Assembly (NCBI GenBank): GCA_027577415.1
Contig: JANBQS010000405.1
Span: 1-18,780 of the forward strand
Reading direction: 5' to 3'
Length of the DNA: 18,780 nt
Origin: Coemansia sp. RSA 922
Lineage: Eukaryota; Kickxellomycota; Kickxellomycetes; Kickxellales; Kickxellaceae
Shown here in pieces: positions 11,249-17,820 of this stretch (the stretch's first letter is position 1; each line of letters starts with the position of its first letter). The notes under the pieces were generated by a model. The model searched no databases. It was not told the origin of the DNA and saw only the letters and a program-made list of their open reading frames with translations. The translations under genes were made by a program, and so were the position numbers.

Positions 11249-12191
11249 TCAACTGCCGAAGAGCAAGCACAGCTGCCATGTCACATACAGTTTGAATCCG
11301 TCAGAGGTAATCATCTTTTTGATGTCCTATGAATAACTCGAGATGAATACATACAGCTACATAATCGAAATTTGGACAAACCATGGCCAACAGCAGCATG
11401 CAACGTACGGTGTCTTTGATACTGCCGTCGAATCAAAATCCATAGCCTCGTAGAACCTTTGTCTTGAACGTGGTCAAGCAAGGATATTGCACGTAGCTGC
11501 TGTCAGCGTTTTGGATGACCCAATCACCACCACCCATAGAACTGAAACTAAAAACTGCCAGGCAGCACAATCCGTTAAGCTGCTGATAAGCAATAATTGG
11601 CTGGCAATCAAGGTGGTAATCAATGTCAGTCGCGTGGTGACTGAGCTGCGCAACAAGGTTGCTGAGCGGTTGAACGGGTAACTGAGGCTCGTTATGGTGG
11701 TTAGACTCTAGAGAGGTACCAAAATTTGTCATTGCCAGCGCCGTCTGCCTTATCTGCTCCACGAATGCACTGATGTTCGACTTCGAAACGTATGATTGAT
11801 GTATAATTTGCATGCCAGTTTCTCCAACGCAGTACTGCTACAGATGTCCAGTGCCCCCAACGCTAACATTCAACTCTTTGGCATACAGATGGCCGGGATA
11901 CCTGGTCTCTCCAATCTCTGTCAGAAACAAAGCCTCCATGCTCTGATTTATGTCGATAATGTTAGGAAGGTCCATATTATAGACCCTGAACATACACATA
12001 TATGCAGGCGAGGCAAAGCTAGGACAAGTGGTTATTAATGGCAGCAACAGACTGTCATATTTCTCAGACCCCTTGCGTATGCCATCGAACTCCAAGCAAA
12101 CATTTCTTGCAATGTAGTCCAGTATTATCTCGATAGTGTGGAGTGGAAAAGCTTCAAGTGAAGATAAGGTTTTCATAGCAATGACAGGCAT
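11249..12191 (-). pseudogene. Decayed kickxellalean F-box-like family gene
   Basis: The minus strand encodes pieces of a protein family that is highly expanded in Kickxellales, to my knowledge of it. The N-terminus reads AFPLHTIEIILDYIARNVCL, then a CPSF segment, matching the usual LPLH-IV--V...FDG...LL-PLL-VC--FR F-box-like region. The middle has NISAFVEQIRQ and LSNLVAQL. The C-terminus has MLLLAMVCPNFDYV and DGFKLYVTWQL...LLFGS-stop, matching the family's LLLALVCPNFD...DGF...LRRLLFG ending. Disabling lesions are an in-frame TAG at 11838-11840, an in-frame TGA at 11433-11435, a one-base frameshift near 11325, and a large missing internal part between the YPCLTTF segment and the CPNFD block. 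The start is taken at the ATG at 12191 or 12176; the frame to 12284 opens only at TTG. The function of intact members is not established; F-box-like substrate recognition is inferred. Confidence 0.75.
11838..11840 (-). other. In-frame TAG stop within the F-box-like pseudogene
   Basis: The frame reads GTGHL-stop-QYCVGETGM and then continues for over 100 codons in the same frame with family-like sequence. A single base change (for example CAG to TAG) would explain it. No plausible intron removes it. Confidence 0.75.
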
Positions 12192-12571
12192 GTAGATAAA
12201 GAACTCGCTAGTTTCTATACTTTGGCAGACGTTGTACAGGCAAGCAGGGCTTTGTAGGCAAAGGCACACATGAAGGACTAGCAACTACAAAATGCGGTTT
12301 TGACATCCTCCTGGCAAGTGTGGCGGTCGTTATGCGTGTCCTGGAGCAGCAGCTGCCGGCCTAGCTGTCCACGAGTGGCAACTCCAACAGACAACTTCAA
12401 AATTCTGGAAAACATCTCTGAACTACTGACCGTTGGTGTTACGCGTGTTGCGAAACTGCGTAATAGCCCACCAGACCAGACTGACAGTCCGTACGTAGAC
12501 ATACCAGCGGAGCCCCGCGGGCCAGGTGCAATAGAACTCCAGTCCTAACCTGATGTCGAGTCAACGACACA

Positions 12572-12595
12572 ATGCCTACACGTATGCCTACACGA
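12572..12595. repeat. Tandem 12-bp duplication
   Basis: The unit ATGCCTACACGT occurs twice head to tail, the second copy differing only in its last base. Slippage origin is likely and no function is evident. Confidence 0.7.
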
Positions 12596-12917
12596 CTCGG
12601 TGACACTACGTGTGTCAGGCAAGGTCTACATCAAGTTATAGAAGAAGGCTATGAGAAGTCATTTATAAACAGCATCTCGCCGTAGATTGGACTCGGGTCT
12701 AATCGTTCTCACTTCTATGCATTCTAATAGGACCAGCTCTTTTATATACTTTGCTCATCGACGATATTTTGCCAACGGATATATTGAAAGACTACCATGG
12801 GCTCGACTGGTGTAGACAACCATTCTTTGATGCGCCATTTGTTGCGAAAGCATCAATAAAATAGCGACTGCGGCATATATATTCTTATCCAGTGGGTGGT
12901 TGACGAGTCTGCTAATA

Positions 12918-12928
12918 CCGCTGAGCCA
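12918..12928 (-). promoter_or_regulatory. Isolated tRNA A-box-like sequence
   Basis: The minus strand reads TGGCTCAGCGG, a perfect match to the Pol III A-box consensus TRGCNNAGYGG, and goes on with TATTAGC as a tRNA D-arm would. A B-box is expected roughly 30-40 nt downstream, but only a poor match (GGATAAGAAT) is present. It may be the 5' half of a decayed tRNA or tRNA-derived element, or chance. Confidence 0.3.
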
Positions 12929-13125
12929 TGGTGGACCAAGAGCATTCCGCCAAACTCGCGCCCGCTATGTCGGGAGTACCCGTACCCGGTTAGGTTGTCG
13001 CCGAGCTCGCACGAATGCCGAATATTTTGTCAGTTGCGTTGGTCATGCTTCCTTGATGCAAAAATATAGATAAGACTATTGAGAAACATTCCGCCTGGCT
13101 TGAAAAAAAAAAAAAATAGAATAGC

Positions 13126-13611
13126 AAAAAACGGCTAAACAGAAGAATTTACGATATGGTGATCAGGCATATCACATTTTCAATTGCTTAAGCGAGAATA
13201 GCGGGATACGAACCCAAGCCGGATGGGCACGGAGTTTTAAAAATCCAAGCGTTGTTAGGTCTCAACTATGTGCATATTGGCTTAGTAAAATCATCTAAAG
13301 CCCTGCCATTGGTTTCCTCGTCTAGCTTTTGTCGCTGGCATGTATTTAAAGTACAACTTCTAACTGTTTAAAATATCAGGCAGTTTATCAACTCTGCGCC
13401 TGGTGCCTCTAAGTACCTCAAGCGTAGACGGAGGCGTGCCTAATTTATTACCAAGTCAAAAGTTCTAGCTTTAGATTTTTGGCCCTTTCCACTCCATAGC
13501 CTGTTAGGCGCAGACAGATACATGCTCCTTGTCTTTTGGCGCTGAGCGTACTTCTCCACTAAAAGCAAACGTCAATTAAGAGAGCGCATTTCCAAGCAAG
13601 CCATCAAACTA
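13126..13611 (-). repeat. Dispersed repeat, copy 1
   Basis: This segment aligns along its length with 17013-17571. Shared blocks include GATCAGGCATATC/GACCAAGCATATC (13161), the T-arm-like block at 13203, GCATATTGGCTT (13272), ATTTAAAGTACAA, AGCGTAGACGGAG, and a strongly conserved right end from CTTGTCTTTTGG (about 13528) through AGAGCGCATTTCCAAGCAAG to CCATCAAACT (13610). Similarity stops abruptly after 13611. The left boundary is softer and lies around A-runs at 13103-13131. It has no coding capacity in any frame shared by both copies. I place it on the minus strand because the tRNA-like part reads that way. No terminal inverted repeats or target duplication were found by eye. Confidence 0.75.
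13204..13252 (-). promoter_or_regulatory. tRNA-like B-box and upstream region in repeat copy 1
   Basis: The minus strand carries GGTTCGTATCC (13204-13214), one mismatch from the Pol III B-box GGTTCGANTCC, flanked by complementary GGG and CCC as in a tRNA T-arm. A weaker A-box candidate lies about 27 nt upstream (13242-13252). T-runs follow downstream at 13131-13126 (T6) and 13116-13103 (T14), suitable as Pol III terminators. A complete cloverleaf cannot be drawn. Confidence 0.4.
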
Positions 13612-13744
13612 GTGGGCGTCAGCCAACTCATTCACTTCAACCAAGGCCTATCAAGAATCTACCTCATGTCAGCTGCCACATAGGGGTGCTTGAAGGGGGA
13701 TATGCAACTTCAGTACTTTTTGTTTTATTTTATTTTTGTCTTTA

Positions 13745-14017
13745 TTAATGTGCGGGCTTGGGGCACTTGCATGCGATTATGCCAACTTTTTGAAAGTTGC
13801 TGCAGAAATAAATATTTTTCACCGAGTCAGCATTTGCTGAGACCAAAATGATACCGCCAATTTGACACCACAAACCAGCGCCTCTTGATGACAAGCGGAA
13901 CCCTGGTAAGTGCATAGGCGTAGTGCAAGTCATGTATGACACGACACAAGGTCATGTATTTCCAATACAACTAATTGACACACCATCTGCCCTTTTGTCT
14001 CCGACCAGCAGTTCCAT
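13745..14017 (-). other. Possible Cys-rich small gene or remnant with A-rich tail
   Basis: The minus-strand frame from about 14040 to 13745 is protein-like but broken by one TGA near 13948. It ends with WCQIGGIILVSANADSV, then FCSNF and IACKCPKPAH before TAA. A candidate 81-nt intron (donor GTGTGT at 13983, acceptor TTACCAG ending 13903) would remove the stop, keep the frame, and give a 63-aa product from the ATG at 14017. Right after the stop the minus strand reads AATAAAGACAAAAATAAAAT, like a polyadenylation region or the tail of a retroposed copy. There is no clear signal peptide. The family is not recognised. It could equally be a decayed gene fragment. Confidence 0.25.
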
Positions 14018-14065
14018 GTAAGCATGGAAATAAAACCAGGCTATTTATGCATGACGCCAGTATTA

Positions 14066-14106
14066 GCAGGGGGTATCATGCTTGTCTGCGTATTTCAGCC
14101 CCCTGC
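14066..14106. repeat. Short inverted repeat (8-bp arms)
   Basis: GCAGGGGG at 14066-14073 is perfectly complementary to CCCCCTGC at 14099-14106, with a 25-nt spacer. It could form a GC-rich hairpin. No T-run follows closely, so a terminator role is not supported. Confidence 0.5.
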
Positions 14107-14435
14107 GGCCATACATAAATTGACCTGAAGCGATGTTGCCAAAACAATAGCATGAATATGCAATGCACGTTGTCTAAAAAAAAAAATAGAATTAGGGCGC
14201 GAGGGCGGCAAATCGTACTGTGCAACTCTCTCGTGAAGTACTCTGTGGAAGCCGCCAAAATCCGAAAGGTACAGTTGCTGAGACGTCATCGGTGGTGCTG
14301 CATGCGTCGCGAGGAATGCAAATGACATGGGTTTCGGCTCATGTGTTATTTTTAGGCACTCCGGGCCAGCGCCTCAAGGCCACAAGGAGAGGTGCCTGCA
14401 TATCTCGCGGATCTGGCACCGCAAGCAAGAGGACA

Positions 14436-14916
14436 TCGTTATTGGCGATCGGATTGACGTTGCCAGAGTAGCATTTCGGCGGCAGCAACATTACCAAGGC
14501 GTTCTGGCATTCTGCGCGCTGGCATATTTCTCCTACATTCGCCCCAGCCTTCCCACTCTTGCCGAAGTCGATGTTCCCGCTGCACATGCAACTGCGAGGA
14601 CGTTGATGATGCTCCTGCCAAGAGTCCTTCTTCTGTGGTGGCTGCAAGTACTTTTTACCCGCAGAAGCAATTTGCCCTCTGATATGCGGCCATCGACCAA
14701 GCACTCGTGTAATGGCTCCTCCTAAGCCACCACCAACAACAACTAATTCTTTACTGTTCCCCCGACCAGTTGTCGCTCCATAGAAACGCTCTTCTGACCC
14801 AGTAAGCAATATAGTCAATATTCCATTTGTCTATTAGGTCGAAGTAGGATTGGAGTTCACCCAGTAAAAGATGTGCAAAGGCTAAACAGCATCGATCTAC
14901 GGAATCCGACTCTTGG
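14436..14916 (-). pseudogene. Out-of-frame continuation of the membrane-protein gene
   Basis: Directly after the stop of the frame above it (14897), protein-like sequence continues on the same strand in another frame: LAFAHLLLGELQSYFDLIDK, then a TAA at 14751. In the same new frame follow a WWW-LRR segment, another stop, and LLAGASSTSSQLHVQREHRL with an AAAEMLLWQRQ end near 14440. The order of a WW/LRR segment, a LLAGAS-like helix and an AE-LLL helix recalls the C-terminal regulatory region of SREBP-family proteins, but this is from memory and weak. The simplest reading is that the upstream frame has lost its original C-terminus through an indel and several stops. Confidence 0.35.
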
Positions 14917-15625
14917 ACAGCGAGTACCGCTCGATATTGTCCAACGTCCACTTGGGTCTCTGCTTCTCCCACTCCACCTCGCTTCTCTCCTTGCCAACGA
15001 GCTTGCCAACCTCCATAAAAGTGTCGCGATCCAATCGTTTAGTCGAATCGTCAAAGCGCTTCAGGCATACAGGTGGTTCTCGGTCGGCATCAGACTTTGT
15101 TCTGAGCTCGAATGCATGGTACTTGGTCCAAGCAAAGTGCATCAAGCGGTTAGCAAACGCCAGTTTGGTCCATACAATCAACGCATAGGCAATCAGGCCG
15201 AGGATGAGCCAACCAAGGATATCGAACACGCTCCAGCCAGCCGCCATAGATAGCATTTGGCTGTAGCCACTGCCGCCATTTGAAACTTGGTGGCGCGATG
15301 CTGACGACGACGAGGCCAGTATGTGGAGTACTTGCATTAGCATCGGCGTGATCAGACACGCCAATGGCATAGGCGACAGGCCAAGACGGCGAGCGACACG
15401 AGTCGACTGCTCGACAAATAGCTGTGGCTGCGTTACCGACTGCGTGCGTTGGTGGCTACGCCGCCGCTTGGCTAAAGTCGACGCCAGAGTCTGATCTGCA
15501 GCAGTTGCAGGCATCTCACGGGACTCGGCGAATATGTTGGCTTTTGCCCATGTAAACACCTTGAGCGCCATGTGAATGAGAAGAGACGACAACCGAGGCG
15601 AGTTCACTGTCAATGATCCACGCAT
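14897..15625 (-). CDS. Two-helix membrane protein, possibly truncated SREBP-like
   Basis: The frame gives 242 aa from the ATG at 15625. Two hydrophobic helices stand out: residues ~85-104 (MPLACLITPMLMQVLHIL) and ~132-152 (FDILGWLILGLIAYALIVW), separated by about 27 polar residues rich in Ser and Gly, so a hairpin with both ends on one face is likely. Before them is a basic patch (AKRRRSHQR); after them a charged tail ends WTLDNIERYSLSKSRIP. The frame is open upstream through a Gln run to a TAA near 15718. An alternative start at 15754 with a tiny 39-nt intron (15709-15747) would give 272 aa. The hairpin plus cytosolic tail recalls the membrane anchor of SREBP-type regulators, but no bHLH domain precedes it here. 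Function is not established. It may be the surviving part of a pseudogene, as the downstream out-of-frame sequence suggests. Confidence 0.5.
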   Translation of the reverse strand: MRGSLTVNSPRLSSLLIHMALKVFTWAKANIFAESREMPATAADQTLASTLAKRRRSHQRTQSVTQPQLFVEQSTRVARRLGLSPMPLACLITPMLMQVLHILASSSSASRHQVSNGGSGYSQMLSMAAGWSVFDILGWLILGLIAYALIVWTKLAFANRLMHFAWTKYHAFELRTKSDADREPPVCLKRFDDSTKRLDRDTFMEVGKLVGKERSEVEWEKQRPKWTLDNIERYSLSKSRIP

Positions 15626-15794
15626 ACTCTGCTGCTGTTGTTGTTGCTCATTGCTGCTAGATCCTGAATGCAGCTCCTGAGCGCCAATCTTCTCGTTGTC
15701 CCTGGTGCCTGTGACAGCTTATTTAAGCCGTCGCCATTGTGTAGTACCTTTCATGCGCACTACACAGTAGGGACCGTTAGCAACCAAATGACGC

Positions 15795-15998
15795 TGTTTG
15801 CTATAAAATGACATGCCCGCCCGACACAGGAAAACAAAAACAGCAAGCAGCAGTTCTCCTCTCGGGTTTGATACCTCCATTACTCTTACCAAATATTACT
15901 CTCTATCTACTCGTATTTCCTCTCTACATCGACCAACTACATATAGTTACCCACGACAGACTTCACAGCAAACAAAACGCAGCAACTGATAAAGGCAT
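15795..15998 (+). promoter_or_regulatory. TATA and pyrimidine-rich leader without a gene
   Basis: The plus strand has CTATAAAATG at about 15800, followed by an A/C-rich then CT-rich tract (15830-15930) and CAA-rich sequence up to AAAGGCATG at 15996. This is the layout of a fungal core promoter with a 5' leader. However, that ATG is followed at once by TGA and no long frame follows. The nearest continuous frame (about 16102-16270, ending KQLQKEYEEQRIDQEG) lacks an ATG. It could drive a spliced gene, a non-coding RNA, or be a relic. Confidence 0.3.
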
Positions 15999-17009
15999 GT
16001 GAACAACTTAGCGGCTATTGGTATCAATTCGTAATAAAAACCAATTGTACACAGATATCTGAGTGAGGCGATCTAGGCCAGGCTGTCAGTCAAAACTGAG
16101 TACCGCATATTGCACATGAACAAGAACGAAGGAATGTGGGGAGTACGATTAAAAGCACAGGAGAGAAAGAGTACACGTCAGCAGTACTCTGGGGTTGCGT
16201 GTTTAAGTTGGCCGTGATACGCAAGCAATTGCAGAAGGAGTACGAAGAACAACGCATAGATCAGGAAGGATGAGGCAAGCAATGTGGGAGCCAAAGTTTA
16301 CATAGGAGTCAACAGTTCAGAAAAGGATAGAGTACTTAAAGTTGAGTAAAGTATTCGCTAGTGACTGTGGTCCCTCAACATAAAATTTATCTAAGGTTTC
16401 AGAGTGATGGCCCCATGCAAGTGGTTGGAGCGACGCCATATAAAATTTTATTTATTTATTGAAGTTGCGAGAGGTTCTCAGAGTCAAGAGTCGTTGCTTG
16501 TGCCTATACGGGGATCTAGAGCAACAAATTTGACAGCGACAAATATCTCTATCTGCTATTCAGCGACAGCGTTGCTAATGGCGGCAAAGATTGTATGAGA
16601 TTGAGCATATTTTATCATCCAACGTGTGAGTATAGTCTGGTTAGCAATAGACATTCCATATTAAGAGCTTCTCAAAAGAGGCTACTTGTACGATATTCTC
16701 AGTTATTTATGCCATGCAAGTCGCGTAATTTAACAGCAAAGTCATCAGGGATAAAAATACGTGCTCTACTGTATTGTACACTGCTGGACCCGTGGCGCCT
16801 GTGTTCTTGTTCCGCCACATCTTAAAAAGGATTTGCTGGGAACAATATTTATATACCGATAATATCATCATATCCTCCAAAGGTACATCTATCATAGTTA
16901 TGAAAACGACATTATACTAATACCCTATCAATACACTGGCTATCACCAAGCGATAGATATCCTATATGCGATAAAAAAGGAACTATCATTAAAATATTTT
17001 TTGGTAAGA
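15999..17009. other. Gene-poor stretch with possible minus-strand coding remnants
   Basis: No gene is supported. On the minus strand between 16830 and 16440, short protein-like runs occur in changing frames (for example ARIFIPDDFAVKLRDLHGIN near 16760-16705 and FVALDPRIGTSNDS near 16530-16490). They end near 16455 with AATAAATAAATAAA, which could be an old 3' end or retroelement tail. The family is not recognised. The small plus-strand frames at 16404-16825 overlap these and look incidental. Confidence 0.3.
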
Positions 17010-17012
17010 AAC

Positions 17013-17571
17013 AAAAAATGGTCAAACTACTCCATGGCATAACTTGACCAAAGGGTTTTCTTGGTAGATCGACATTTGAGGTAATATACTGACCAAGCAT
17101 ATCGTGTTCACATCTCACCAAGTTGAGCATAGTGGGATCCGAACCCAGGCCAAAGGGTAAGGGGTCGACAACCACCAAGCACACCGCTATGATGATAGTG
17201 CATATTGGCTTCTGATCTAGCTTGCAATGCCTACTATACCCGGTATTTTTTACGGCGCTGGTGTGATATTTAAAGTACAATTTTCAACACTCTAAAATAT
17301 TAGACAGCTGATCAAATGTGCGCCGTGTATCTTGGGTACTACTTTCAGGCACCTCCAGTCTTACCAGCGTAGACGGAGAGGCGTTCCAATTGCGCCTAGT
17401 TTATATTTCAAATTCAAAGGCTCCACCTCAAAACCTTTCAGGCACTTTCGGCTCTGTAGTCTTTCAGGCGTTGACAGACTCGTACTCTTTGTCTTTTGGT
17501 ACTGAGCGTACTTCTCCACTAAAAGCACATTTCAATTCAGAGAGCGCATTTCCAAGCAAGCCATCGAACTA
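17013..17571 (-). repeat. Dispersed repeat, copy 2
   Basis: This is the second copy of the repeat at 13126-13611. The last ~85 bp (from about 17488, through AGAGCGCATTTCCAAGCAAG, to CCATCGAACT at 17570) is nearly identical to copy 1; the middle has diverged, with copy 2 carrying extra sequence near 17025-17070 and 17340-17360. Both copies read in the same orientation and lie about 3.9 kb apart. A minus-strand open frame of 122 codons (16912-17280) crosses it but is not conserved in copy 1, so it is not a gene. Confidence 0.75.
17135..17182 (-). promoter_or_regulatory. tRNA-like B-box and upstream region in repeat copy 2
   Basis: The minus strand carries GGTTCGGATCC (17135-17145), one mismatch from the Pol III B-box and within a CTGGG...CCCAC T-arm-like stem. 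Upstream are GTGCTTGGTGG (17172-17182) and ATCATAGCGG, either of which could be a degenerate A-box. A loop TTGTCGA preceded by GGTGG resembles an anticodon arm with GTC. A T6 run follows downstream at 17018-17013, the place equivalent to the T6 run in copy 1. Confidence 0.4.
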
Positions 17572-17820
17572 TAGATCTGATCACTAGCATCTATCGAACG
17601 AGATTAAGAGGAACTCTACTATCTTTTTGCCCTCTATTTAAATACTACGCTTGACAATTTGAAATTCTATCGCCACAACTATATTTTTTTGCTATGTTTA
17701 TTTTCTTTTTCGAGTACCACTACTATTTGAAACGAACAAGTCAGCTATTTAAATCTTTTCTAAACGAGTACTATAGTAAGCAAGCACTTATATTGAAGAA
17801 CTAGAAAAAGTGAAGAGTAT

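Larger units (their letters stand above)
12192..13102. other. Gene-poor stretch with no supported gene
   Basis: Two opposed open frames at 12278-12502 (minus) and 12300-12548 (plus) overlap each other; neither shows a recognisable motif. From 12549 to 13100 no frame is long. The stretch has a small tandem duplication near 12572, an isolated tRNA A-box-like sequence near 12918, and a locally more GC-rich patch at about 12940-13020. Short protein-like runs on the minus strand between 12730 and 13020 could be remains of a decayed gene, but I could not identify it. Confidence 0.4.
13612..14435. other. Gene-poor stretch between the repeat and the membrane-protein remnant
   Basis: Apart from the possible Cys-rich remnant and a stem-loop listed separately, this stretch holds no supported gene. 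It has a T/A-rich run at 13715-13745, a run of 11 A followed by TAG near 14177-14190, and a clustered set of short open frames in several frames from 14076 to 14435 that carry no recognisable motif. Confidence 0.4.

Noticed and set aside
12278..12548. Opposed frames of 74 and 82 codons
   Set aside because: No motif or splice context favours either strand, and both end by chance-like stops.
12730..13020. Possible Tc1/mariner transposase remains on the minus strand (FGGMLLVHHG, NIVDE-like runs)
   Set aside because: The resemblance is only a few residues, lacks the catalytic DDE pattern and inverted repeats, and other frames look equally protein-like.
13195..13285. A functional tRNA gene in repeat copy 1 (and the equivalent in copy 2, 17125-17205)
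   Set aside because: Only the T-arm is convincing; the acceptor 5' strand and D-arm do not pair, so these are tRNA-like relics at best.
14220..15253. Plus-strand frames at 14220-14725 and 14873-15253
   Set aside because: They are antisense to the membrane-protein frame and its remnants, where the minus strand shows clear hydrophobic helices and helix-like segments.
15808..16002. 64-codon plus-strand frame after the TATA box
   Set aside because: It starts 8 nt after the TATA-like sequence, so it would precede any transcription start, and its content is leader-like CT-rich sequence.
16912..17280. 122-codon minus-strand frame
   Set aside because: It crosses repeat copy 2 and is not preserved in copy 1.
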